From NCBI RefSeq assembly GCF_002950945.1, contig NZ_CP012673.1, positions 6,261,001 through 6,325,000 of the forward strand: a stretch of 64,000 bases of DNA, in the 5' to 3' direction. The notes below the pieces were generated by a model. That model saw only the letters and a list, made by a program, of their open reading frames with translations. It did not search any database and had not been told where the DNA came from. This document shows positions 39,117 to 46,913 of the stretch, in pieces. This DNA is from Sorangium cellulosum. Lineage in GTDB: Bacteria > Myxococcota_A > Polyangia > Polyangiales > Polyangiaceae. The translations under genes and the position numbers were made by a program. Numbering within the stretch: position 1 is the first letter of the stretch; each line of letters begins with the position of its first letter.

Positions 39117-39962
39117 GTGGTCCTGCTCCCCTGCGCCCTGGCGATCCTAATCTGCACAGCCGTGCTCGGCGCCTACGCGGTGCGCGTCGCCCGTCACGGC
39201 CGCCCCGTGATGCCGCGGCTCGGCGTCTCTCCCGGCAGCGCGCTGCTCCCGGGGCCCGTCGTCGAGGCCGTCTACTGGTCGTTCCACGCCCCCGCGCGCG
39301 CGCTCGTGCGCCTGCGCGTCTCGCCGGACACCCTCACCTACCTCTCGCTCGCGCTGTCGCTCGCCTGCGCGCCCTTGCTCGCGTCCGGGCGCTTCCGGAC
39401 AGGCGCGGCGCTGCTCGTGGCCGGCGCCGTGCTCGACGCGCTCGACGGCATGGTGGCGCGCGCGGGCGGCAGGGCGTCGCGCGCCGGCGCGGTGCTCGAC
39501 TCGTGCGTGGACCGCCTCTCCGACGCCGCGCCGCTCATCGGGCTCGCCCTCTTCTACCGCGAGCGCGCCGCGTGGCTCGCGGTCCCGCTCGTCGCGATGG
39601 TCGCCTCGTCGCTCGTGAGCTACGCGCGCGCCAAGGCCGACATCTACCGGATCTCGCTCCCGAACGGGCTGATGCGCCGGCACGAGCGGATCGCCTACCT
39701 CGTCGCGGCGCTCGTCTTCGGCCCGGCCGTGCCGGCGGCGCGGTGGACCGGCGCGCTCCCCTTCCCCATCACGATCGCCGGCGTCGCCTTCGTCGCGTGC
39801 GTCGGGCTCGCCGCCGGCCTGCGCCTCGTGCAGCGGACGCGCGCCTCCCTCGCGGCCGCCGACGCCGCGGAGCTGCCCGGTCCGCGGATCACCGCGCGCG
39901 GCGAAGGCGAGGAGCGCCCGCGCCTGCTCGGCGGCGGCAAGGCCTCCAGCGCGCCGCTGTGA
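39117..39962 (+). CDS. CDP-alcohol phosphatidyltransferase
   Basis: 281 residues, GTG start. The full family motif is seen as DALDGMVAR, then G eight residues on, then VLDSCVDR, matching D-x2-DG-x2-AR-x8-G-x3-D-x3-D. About six transmembrane helices. The enzyme joins an alcohol to a CDP-activated lipid (or the reverse) with release of CMP, at the inner membrane. The alcohol cannot be read from sequence. The PAP2-type neighbour begins 2 bases downstream, which suggests a linked lipid head-group pathway, possibly inositol or glycerol phosphate. Confidence 0.9.
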   Translation: MVLLPCALAILICTAVLGAYAVRVARHGRPVMPRLGVSPGSALLPGPVVEAVYWSFHAPARALVRLRVSPDTLTYLSLALSLACAPLLASGRFRTGAALLVAGAVLDALDGMVARAGGRASRAGAVLDSCVDRLSDAAPLIGLALFYRERAAWLAVPLVAMVASSLVSYARAKADIYRISLPNGLMRRHERIAYLVAALVFGPAVPAARWTGALPFPITIAGVAFVACVGLAAGLRLVQRTRASLAAADAAELPGPRITARGEGEERPRLLGGGKASSAPL

Positions 39963-39964
39963 GC

Positions 39965-40987
39965 ATGCTGCGGCACGCGCGCGCCCTCTGGGGCCCCGTG
40001 TGGTGGCTGCCCGCGCTGCCGTGGCTCGCCTACGCCGCCGCGCTCGCGGGCCGCGGCGCCGCGCGCTGGGACCACCTCGCCGTGGCCGGCGTCGCCGCGG
40101 CGACCGCCTACACGAGCCGGCGCTCGCGGCGCTTCTTCCTGAACGCGCTGCCCTTCCTGCTCGTGTTCCTCGTGTACGACGCCATGGGGCAGCTCGGCGG
40201 CCTCGCCGCGCCGGGCCGCGTCCTCGCGTGCGAGCTGCGCGCGGCGGAGCTCGCGCTGTTCGGCGTGCAGCGCGGCGGGCGGCTGCTCACGCCGAACGAG
40301 CTGCTCGCGCGGCTCGAGCACCCCGCGCTCGACCTCCTGTGCGCCCTCCCCTACGGCGGCTACGTGCCCGTGATGGTCGCGCACTGGCTCCACCTCTACC
40401 GGCGCCACGCCGTCGCCGCGCGCCGGTTCGCCTGGCTCGCGTTCGCGACGCACCTGCTCGGCATCCTCACCTACCGCCTGCTCCCGGCCGCGCCGCCCTG
40501 GTACGTGCAGGCCCGCGGCTGCGCGATCGATCCGGCCGTCGAGAGCTCCCCCGCGGCGCTCTCGCGCGTGGACCTGATGCTCGGGATCCCCTACTTCCGC
40601 GACCTCTACAGCCGCGGCGCCACCGCCTACGGCGCGCTGCCGTCGCTCCACGTCACGTACCCGCTCTACGGGATCCTCGCGACGTACCGCCGGGCGAGCG
40701 CGCCGTCCCTGGCCCTCCAGATCACCTACGCCGCGCTCATGCTGTTCGCGGCGATCTACCTCAACCACCACTGGCTCATCGACGCGCTGCTCGGCTACGC
40801 CTACGTCGCGCTCGCGTGGGCGGTCGTCGGGCGCGCCCTGCCCGACCGGGGCGCCCCGGATCAGGATCCGGGCGACTTGCCGCCGCTCGCCGAGGCGTCC
40901 GGCTCCCAGAGGATCTCCGGCGCGCCGAGGAGCGCGGACGCCCAGCGGCTCCAGACGAAGAGCGCGTCGCTCAGGCGGTTCAGGTAG
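39965..40987 (+). CDS. PAP2-superfamily membrane phosphatase/transferase (AUR1/IPC-synthase-like)
   Basis: 340 residues; ATG 2 bases after the previous stop. About six membrane helices. The catalytic motifs are GALPSLHVTYPL (PSxH) and YLNHHWLIDALLGYAY (HxxxD). The helix layout and the YFRDLYSRGATAYGALPSLH region resemble the PAP2_3/aureobasidin-resistance group, which includes inositol phosphorylceramide synthases. The last 42 residues (from QDPGDL on) are hydrophilic and read antisense through the adenosyltransferase gene, so the natural end may lie earlier in relatives. Confidence 0.85.
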   Translation: MLRHARALWGPVWWLPALPWLAYAAALAGRGAARWDHLAVAGVAAATAYTSRRSRRFFLNALPFLLVFLVYDAMGQLGGLAAPGRVLACELRAAELALFGVQRGGRLLTPNELLARLEHPALDLLCALPYGGYVPVMVAHWLHLYRRHAVAARRFAWLAFATHLLGILTYRLLPAAPPWYVQARGCAIDPAVESSPAALSRVDLMLGIPYFRDLYSRGATAYGALPSLHVTYPLYGILATYRRASAPSLALQITYAALMLFAAIYLNHHWLIDALLGYAYVALAWAVVGRALPDRGAPDQDPGDLPPLAEASGSQRISGAPRSADAQRLQTKSASLRRFR

Positions 40988-41571
40988 CCGACCGCCAGCG
41001 GATCGGCGTGGCCTGCCTGCGCGAGGCGCACGCAGCAGCGCTCCGCCCGGCGGCACACCGTCCGCGCCACGTGCAGGTCCGTGTTGAGCCGCGAGCCGCC
41101 GGGGAGCACGAACGAGCGCAGCGGCGCGAGGTCCTCCTGGCAGCGGTCCATCTCGGCCTCGAGCAGCTCGATCTCCGCCTGGGTCACGCGGGGCTGCTTC
41201 GGGTGCACGTCCTCCGGCAGCGTCGCGAGGATCGAGCCCAGGTTGAAGAGCTCGTGCTGGACGCGGAGCAGCGTGCGCCCGAGGCCGCCGAGCCGCTCGG
41301 CGCTCCCCGGAGGCGCGGCCGGCAGGAGCTCGAGCAACGTCTGCCGCGCGGCGCCCATCAGCGCGTTGAGCTCGTCCACCGTGCCGTAGGTCTCGATCCG
41401 CGCGTCGTCCTTGGGCACTTGCTGCCCGCCGACGAGCCGGGTCAACCCGCCGTCCCCCTGCCGCGTGTAGACGCGGCTGATCGTGATCTTCGGCGCGCTG
41501 AAGACGCGCGCTCCGCCCTTGTCGTCCCCGGCCCGAGGCGCACCCGTCCCGCGCGTATCGTCGTCGCTCAT
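40861..41571 (-). CDS. PduO-type cob(I)alamin adenosyltransferase
   Basis: 236 residues. Family motifs: TRQGDGGLTRL near the N-terminus (ATP binding), ETYGTVDELNAL, FVLPGGSRLNTDLHVARTVCRRAER and YLNRLSDALFVWSRW. It transfers adenosyl from ATP to cob(I)alamin, giving coenzyme B12. A 22-residue Asp/Gly/Arg lead is extra. No cobalamin riboswitch is seen upstream. Overlaps the PAP2 gene by 127 bases tail to tail. Confidence 0.95.
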   Translation of the reverse strand: MSDDDTRGTGAPRAGDDKGGARVFSAPKITISRVYTRQGDGGLTRLVGGQQVPKDDARIETYGTVDELNALMGAARQTLLELLPAAPPGSAERLGGLGRTLLRVQHELFNLGSILATLPEDVHPKQPRVTQAEIELLEAEMDRCQEDLAPLRSFVLPGGSRLNTDLHVARTVCRRAERCCVRLAQAGHADPLAVGYLNRLSDALFVWSRWASALLGAPEILWEPDASASGGKSPGS

Positions 41572-41672
41572 GCTGATTTCACGTAGAGCGTGAGGGCGTC
41601 AGGGTCAATGAACGCAGCCCGGGGGAGGCGGCATTGACGATCCTCCCGAACGGGTGGAACAGTCCTGTCTCT

Positions 41673-43232
41673 ATGCGTTCCCCGGGACCGCTGCGCCAGG
41701 CTCCTGCTTGCTCCCTCCTCCTCGCCCTCGCGCTCGCGGCGCTCCCCGCCGCGTCCGGCTGCGCCGCCGAGGCCCCCGCGCGGCCGGCGCCGCGGCCCGC
41801 GGTCACGGCGGAGCTCGCGCGCATCGACGACAGCCGCAGGCTCATCGACGACGCGAGCCGGGCCGTGTCCGACCGGCGCTACGCGGAGGCCCGCGCGCTG
41901 CTCGACAAGGCGAGCGCGCTCGACGTCGACTCCCACCGGTACGAGATCCTCGAGCTGCGCGAGCGGCTCGACAAGCGCGAGGCGAAGCTCTGGGCGACCG
42001 ACGCGGCCGAAGAGCTCGAGCAGAAGCAGTGCGAGGCCGCGTTCGGCGAGCTGTCGGCGCGCATCGAGGAGCTCGGGAGCGAGGCGTTCGCGCGCGAGGT
42101 CCAGCGGCTCGTGCAGCCGCAGGCCGTCGCGTGCGCGAACGCGAAGGTCGACGCGGCGACCACCGCCGGCCGGTTCGCGGAGGCGCGCGCGTTCCTCACG
42201 GCGGCGCCGACGCGGGCCGTGCTCGGCAAGGCGAGCGCGGACCGGCTCGCCGCGGAGCTCGACGCCACGATCGTCGAGGCCCTCCACGGCCAGGTCGAGG
42301 CCGACGTGTCGGCCGGGAGCTGGGCGGGCGCGGTCGAGAAGATCGACGCCGCCGTCAAGCGGGGGGACGCGTCCGAGGAGCAGCGCCGCGCCGTGCTCGA
42401 GCGGGTCCGCGCCGCCGCGGCGCCGCGGCTCACCGAGCTCGCCGGCAAGGCGCTCGGCGCGCAGGACGCGGCGGCCACGCTGAAGCAGCTCGACGCGACG
42501 ATCGCGCTGCTCGGGTGGGAGGTGCTCGCGCCCGGCCTGGCCGCGCTGCCGGGCAGCAGCGCGTTGCCCGAGCCCCTCGCGCGGCGGCACGCCGCCCTCG
42601 GCGCGTGGGTCGAGGCGCTGCGGCTCCGGATGAAGCCCATGAAGAAGCCGGACAAGCGCTGGACCCACGGCGCGGTCGAGGTCACGCCCGCCTCGAACGC
42701 CGACGCCGAGCCGAAGCGCAGCCTCGAGCCCTCGACCGCCGTGTGGGTCGTCGGCGTCGCGAAGCAGCGCGCCCTGGTGACCGAGGCCGACCCTGGCTCG
42801 GCGCTGCTCACGGCGGTGCTCAACGCCGCGACCGGGTGGGTGCCGCTCGCGCGCCTCGCCGCCGAGCCGACCGCCGACTGGCTGCCGCCGAACGACCAGC
42901 TGAAGGGCGAGCGCGTCTGGGGGCCGCTGCGGGAGAAGCAGCAGACGCTCGAGCTCGGCGTCGTGCGCGAGGTCCAGGGCGCCGACATCCTCGTCCAGCG
43001 GCTCGCGGACGACGCGGAGATCAAGCTGTCGCGCAAGCAGCTCCGCAGCGGTCGCCTCGTCCCCGGCACCAAGGTGCTCGCCCTCTGCGCGTCGGAGAAC
43101 GAGCCGGCGACGATCGTCGAGGTGCTCCCCGCCGGCCGCGCCGCGCGCATCCAGTGCGCGGGCGGCATGCAGAAGGAAGAGCCGCTCGCCTCCCTCCGCG
43201 CGAAGCCCGAGCTCCTGCCGCGCACGCGGTAG
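41673..43232 (+). CDS. Lipoprotein with TPR-like/helical repeats and C-terminal SH3-like region
   Basis: 519 residues from the ATG at MRSPGPLRQAP; an ATG 13 codons earlier is less likely. Lipobox AASGC. Residues 45-320 are alpha-helical repeats (DDASRAVSDRRYAEARALLDKA and similar). The last 170 residues are beta-rich with SLEPSTAVWVVGVAKQRALV and VVREVQGADILVQRLADD, the pattern of SH3-like or Tudor-like barrels. No enzyme motif seen. Probably a periplasm-facing scaffold. Confidence 0.8.
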   Translation: MRSPGPLRQAPACSLLLALALAALPAASGCAAEAPARPAPRPAVTAELARIDDSRRLIDDASRAVSDRRYAEARALLDKASALDVDSHRYEILELRERLDKREAKLWATDAAEELEQKQCEAAFGELSARIEELGSEAFAREVQRLVQPQAVACANAKVDAATTAGRFAEARAFLTAAPTRAVLGKASADRLAAELDATIVEALHGQVEADVSAGSWAGAVEKIDAAVKRGDASEEQRRAVLERVRAAAAPRLTELAGKALGAQDAAATLKQLDATIALLGWEVLAPGLAALPGSSALPEPLARRHAALGAWVEALRLRMKPMKKPDKRWTHGAVEVTPASNADAEPKRSLEPSTAVWVVGVAKQRALVTEADPGSALLTAVLNAATGWVPLARLAAEPTADWLPPNDQLKGERVWGPLREKQQTLELGVVREVQGADILVQRLADDAEIKLSRKQLRSGRLVPGTKVLALCASENEPATIVEVLPAGRAARIQCAGGMQKEEPLASLRAKPELLPRTR

Positions 43233-43272
43233 CCCGCCGCCCGCGCCGCGGAGCCCGCCGCCCGCGCCGCGG
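43231..43272. repeat. 21-bp direct repeat at a gene end
   Basis: Two exact adjacent copies of AGCCCGCCGCCCGCGCCGCGG. The first begins within the stop codon of the lipoprotein gene. A minor local duplication. Confidence 0.8.
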
Positions 43273-43346
43273 GGCGGGCCGCCCCCGACATCCCGGTTGA
43301 CTCGTAGCGCCGCGCACCTAAGTCTCCCGGTCTCCGAGGAGCCACG

Positions 43347-44510
43347 ATGCCCAAGACCTACAGCGACCTCATCTCCGACGTCCGCAAGTCCATCCGCGAG
43401 ATCTCGCTCAGCGATCTCAAGCGCCGCCTCGACGACAAGGTCCCGACGGTGGTCCTGGATGTGCGCGAGAAGGAGGAGTACCGCGCCGGCTACATCCCGG
43501 GCGCGATCTCGATCCCGCGAGCCTTCCTAGAGATGCAAGTGGAGCAGAAGCTGCCGGACAAGTCGGCGCCGATCGTGGCGTATTGCGCCGGCGGCACGCG
43601 CTCGGCGCTCGCCGTGAAGACGCTCCAGGAGCTCGGCTACACCAACGTGGAGAGCGCCAACCCGGGCTTCGTCCGCTGGAAGGACCTGAACTACCCGGTC
43701 GAGCAGCCGCCGAACCTCACCGAGGCGCAGCGGGACCGGTACTCCCGCCACCTGCTCCTGCCCGAGGTCGGCGAGGCGGGCCAGGCCAAGCTGCTCGCGG
43801 CGAAGGTGCTCCTCCTCGGCGCCGGCGGCCTCGGGAGCCCGGCGGCCCTGTACCTCGCCGCCGCCGGCGTGGGGACGCTCGGGCTCGTCGACGCCGACGT
43901 GGTCGACAACTCGAACCTCCAGCGCCAGATCCTCCACGCCACCTCGCGCGTGGGCCAGCCCAAGGTCGACAGCGCGGAGACGGCGATCCGCGACCTGAAC
44001 CCCGACGTGAAGGTCGTGAAGTTCCAGGAGCGCGTCGACAGCTCGAACGTCGACCGCATCTTCGACCAGTTCGACATCATCGTCGACGGGTGCGACAACT
44101 TCCCGACCCGCTACCTCGTGAACGACGCCTCGGTCTTCAAGAAGAAGCCCGTCGTCCACGGATCCATCTTCCGCTTCGAGGGCCAGGTGACGACCTTCAT
44201 GCCGGGCGTCGGTCCCTGCTACCGGTGCCTCTACCCCGAGCCGCCGCCCCCTCACCTCGCGCCGAGCTGCCAGGAGGCGGGCGTGCTCGGGATCCTCCCC
44301 GGGCTCATCGGCATCATCCAGGCGACCGAGGCGGTGAAGCTGATCCTCGGCCAGGGGTCGCCCCTGATCGGCCGGCTGCTCACCTACGACTCGCTGAAGA
44401 TGAAGTTCGGCGAGCTCAAGCTCCGCCGCGACAAGAACTGCCCGGCCTGCGGCGAGTCGCCGACCATCACGAGCTACATCGACTACGAAGGCTTCTGCTT
44501 GATCGGCTGA
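43347..44510 (+). CDS. moeB: Rhodanese - MoeB/ThiF fusion (sulfur-carrier adenylyltransferase)
   Basis: 387 residues. N-terminal rhodanese-like domain (1-118) with the persulfide cysteine C80 in VAYCAGGTRS. ThiF/MoeB domain from 128: LLLGAGGLGSPAALYLAAAGVG nucleotide loop split around residue 160, DADVVDNSNLQRQ, zinc cysteine pairs CYRC (291/294) and CPAC (365/368), and PSCQEAGVLG with C308. It adenylates the C-terminal Gly of a ubiquitin-like sulfur carrier and may also supply persulfide. The usual MoeZ/Uba4 order is MoeB then rhodanese; here it is reversed. Possible roles are molybdopterin, thiamin or cysteine/thiocarboxylate chemistry. Confidence 0.94.
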   Translation: MPKTYSDLISDVRKSIREISLSDLKRRLDDKVPTVVLDVREKEEYRAGYIPGAISIPRAFLEMQVEQKLPDKSAPIVAYCAGGTRSALAVKTLQELGYTNVESANPGFVRWKDLNYPVEQPPNLTEAQRDRYSRHLLLPEVGEAGQAKLLAAKVLLLGAGGLGSPAALYLAAAGVGTLGLVDADVVDNSNLQRQILHATSRVGQPKVDSAETAIRDLNPDVKVVKFQERVDSSNVDRIFDQFDIIVDGCDNFPTRYLVNDASVFKKKPVVHGSIFRFEGQVTTFMPGVGPCYRCLYPEPPPPHLAPSCQEAGVLGILPGLIGIIQATEAVKLILGQGSPLIGRLLTYDSLKMKFGELKLRRDKNCPACGESPTITSYIDYEGFCLIG

Positions 44511-44592
44511 TCCAGGCCTCCGCGGCGCGAGCGCGCGCCACGGCGCCGGCAGGCGTGCGCCGCGCGCGCCGCGACGTCACCCCATCACCACG

Positions 44593-44925
44593 TCACGACG
44601 GGTATTGCTGCACGAGCTGCCTCTCGGGCCGCTCGATGCGCTCCACGCGGCTCGTCACGATCTGCCGCTCCAGCCCGTCATGGTCCGTCTGGGTGAAGTA
44701 GATGGGCGAGCCGACGCGCGCGTTGTTCGGCTCCGGGATCACGACGCCGTTCTCGTTGATGCGGATGCCGCCCTGGAGCTTCAGGTGCAGCGCGAGGTGG
44801 GCCGTCCTGAACTTCCGCGCGGCGCGGTCGCGGACCGCCACGCAGACGTCGTCGCGGACGTGATACTCCGTGTTGCGGGTGATGAAGACCCGGTGTCTGC
44901 GGCGCTCCGTGCCCGTGTAGCTCAT
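44593..44925 (-). CDS. Small conserved protein, function unknown
   Basis: 110 residues; ATG with AAGGAG at 8 bases. It begins MSYTGTERRRHRVFITRNTE, an Arg-rich lead reminiscent of PilZ N-termini, but no DxSxxG loop follows. Beta-rich (YHVRDDVCVAVRDR, GSPIYFTQTDHDGLERQIVT). Converges with moeB. Soluble, probably cytoplasmic. Confidence 0.75.
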   Translation of the reverse strand: MSYTGTERRRHRVFITRNTEYHVRDDVCVAVRDRAARKFRTAHLALHLKLQGGIRINENGVVIPEPNNARVGSPIYFTQTDHDGLERQIVTSRVERIERPERQLVQQYPS

Positions 44926-45112
44926 GCTCGTCGCTCCTTCGCGCTCCTTCGCGCGGGACACATCCTGGCAAGGCGCGCCGCGCGTGGCCAACTTCGCCGC
45001 GGCCCGCGCGCCCGCGGCGTCCCGCACAAAACAGATCGCCGCAGCAACTTTGTGAGAAACGCCGCGCGCTTCTGGGAAAGGGTGAGGGGGGGATGCCACG
45101 ATCGCGATCGCA

Positions 45113-45577
45113 ATGCCGCTCCGCGCGCGTCTCCCTGGTCCCGGTCTGGCGAAGATCGAGTGCCCGCCGCTCCTGCAGCGCCGGCGCATCGAGCTCGTGG
45201 CGTGCTCGGCAGGCCGGCTGTGCGCGCTGTTCGACCACGCCGACGTGGTGAGCGAGGGGAACACCCGGAGCGAGGGAGGCGCGCTCGTGTATTACGGATC
45301 GACGAGCCTCCTCGTCGCCCTGCCGCCGGACACGCTGCGCGGGGGGCCGCTGGAGCAGGCGCTCGACCGGGCGATTGCGCTCGACCCGCACCTCCGGCTG
45401 CGGGCGCTCCGCGTCGCGCAGCGCGAGGCGGCCGCGCGCGCGGGGGGCCCGCTCGGCCCGCTGCAGGCGGAGATCCGCTGCGGCCTCACCCCGCGCGCGA
45501 GCGCGGCCGCGATCGCGCTGACCGTGGACGTCGCGGCGCGCGTGCTGGTCAGGACGGCGCGGCCCTCGCGCGCGTGA
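45113..45577 (+). CDS. Hypothetical protein of 154 residues
   Basis: Third codon positions are almost all G or C, so the frame is coding although no ribosome site is evident. The mixed alpha/beta sequence has LVYYGSTSLLVALPPDT and EIRCGLTPRASAAAIALTVDVAAR segments. No signal peptide, membrane helix or known motif. The start could lie at an upstream GTG. Divergent from the small gene at 44593. Confidence 0.6.
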   Translation: MPLRARLPGPGLAKIECPPLLQRRRIELVACSAGRLCALFDHADVVSEGNTRSEGGALVYYGSTSLLVALPPDTLRGGPLEQALDRAIALDPHLRLRALRVAQREAAARAGGPLGPLQAEIRCGLTPRASAAAIALTVDVAARVLVRTARPSRA

Positions 45578-45587
45578 TGCGTAACGA

Positions 45588-45660
45588 CGGGCAACAACGG
45601 GAAACAACGGGTGACGATGGGTGACGACCGGTGAGGATGCGTAACAGGAATGCGCAAAAG
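45588..45660. repeat. Degenerate short repeats of an AACGGGTGAC-like unit
   Basis: About seven imperfect copies of a 9-10-base unit (AACGACGGG, AACAACGGG, AACAACGGG, GACGATGGG, GACGACCGG and others) run through the region after the 154-residue gene. The spacing of about 10 bases would place them on one face of the helix. Confidence 0.6.
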
Positions 45661-45837
45661 GAACGCGCCAGCGGAACGCGTGAACGGGACGCGCAAAGGA
45701 ACGTGGCTCGACATGCGATGCCCTCTTGACGCACGTGCGCACGTGAAGAACGGGAGCGATCCGGCTCGTGGCGCGGTATGCTCCACACGACGCGCTTTGC
45801 CTCGGCCGATCCTCGGCGCCGAGCCGGCGACGCTGCG

Positions 45838-46854
45838 ATGAGCAAGAAGGACCGTTCCGCCTCCGGCGATTCCGACAAGGTGATCCACGTCGTGTTCGGC
45901 CCTGGTGGAGGGCGGGTGACGGAGCCCTCGCCCGCCCCCCAGGCCGGCGACCCGGAGGCGCCGCTCCCGGCGCCGACGTCGCGCGAGCCGGTCACCGACA
46001 TGTTCACCGGCCCTGAGGTCGCGCGGCTGCTCGGGATCTCGGCCGGGCGGCTGCGCTCGCTCGATCGCGCCGGCATCGCGCCGCCGAGCGGCCGCCGGCG
46101 AGGGCGGCGCGCGTACACGTTCTCGGACCTGATCGCGCTGCGCGCCGCGCGGGATCTGCTCGCCCGCAAGGTGCGCCTGCGCGACGTCGCGCGGGCGATC
46201 GACAACATCCGCTCCGCGCTGCCCAGGGTGACGCGCCCCCTCGCCGAGCTCCGCGTCGCCTTCGACGGCAAGGCGGTCGTGGTCCGGGGCGCGTCGGGCG
46301 CGTTCGAGCCGCTCACGGGGCAGATGGTGCTCGACTTCGAGGTGAAGGAGCTGCGCGACGACGTCGTGCGCGTGCTCCGCCCGAAGGTGGGCAAGGAGCG
46401 CGCGCGCACGGCCTACGAGCTCTACATGCAGGCCAGCCAGCTCGACGAGAATCCGGCGACGATGGACGAGGCCGAGGCGCTCTACCGGCGGGCGCTCGAG
46501 ATCGACCCCTGGCTCGCGATCGCCTACACGAACCTCGGCAACATCTGCTTCCGGCGCAACGCGGAGGACCAGGCCGAGGCGCTCTACCTGAAGGCGCTCG
46601 AGCTCGACGCGGCCCAGCCGGAGGCGCAGTATAACCTCGGCTACGTGATGCTGGAGCGCGGCCGTGCGGCCGAGGCCATCCGCTACTTCCACGGCGCGAT
46701 CCAGAGCGACCCGCGCTTCGCGGACGCCTACTACAACCTCGCGATGGCGTACGAGCAGGTCGGCGATCCGACGAAGGCGCGCCCGTGCTGGCGCAGGTAC
46801 CTCGAGCTCGAGCCGACCGGCACGTGGGCCGAGATCGCGCGCAAGCACCTCTGA
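45838..46854 (+). CDS. MerR-type helix-turn-helix fused to TPR repeats
   Basis: 338 residues from the ATG at MSKKDRSASG; an ATG at 45778 is possible but less likely. A disordered lead of 50 residues is followed by a MerR-like winged helix at 53-125 (FTGPEVARLLGISAGRLRSLDRAG, then RRAYTFSDLIALRAARDLL). After a linker, three or four TPRs fill 205-338 (DPWLAIAYTNLGNICFRRN and the following units). The TPR end should bind a protein partner, so DNA binding is probably controlled by protein-protein contact rather than a small molecule. Confidence 0.85.
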   Translation: MSKKDRSASGDSDKVIHVVFGPGGGRVTEPSPAPQAGDPEAPLPAPTSREPVTDMFTGPEVARLLGISAGRLRSLDRAGIAPPSGRRRGRRAYTFSDLIALRAARDLLARKVRLRDVARAIDNIRSALPRVTRPLAELRVAFDGKAVVVRGASGAFEPLTGQMVLDFEVKELRDDVVRVLRPKVGKERARTAYELYMQASQLDENPATMDEAEALYRRALEIDPWLAIAYTNLGNICFRRNAEDQAEALYLKALELDAAQPEAQYNLGYVMLERGRAAEAIRYFHGAIQSDPRFADAYYNLAMAYEQVGDPTKARPCWRRYLELEPTGTWAEIARKHL

Positions 46855-46913
46855 GGCCCTGCGCGCTGCGGGCTTGATCCGGCGGGCCGCTTTTACGGCA
46901 TACTGCCGGCGCC

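Noticed and set aside
41572..41672. Cobalamin riboswitch ahead of the adenosyltransferase gene
   Set aside because: The gap is only about 100 bases and holds no B12-box-like sequence.
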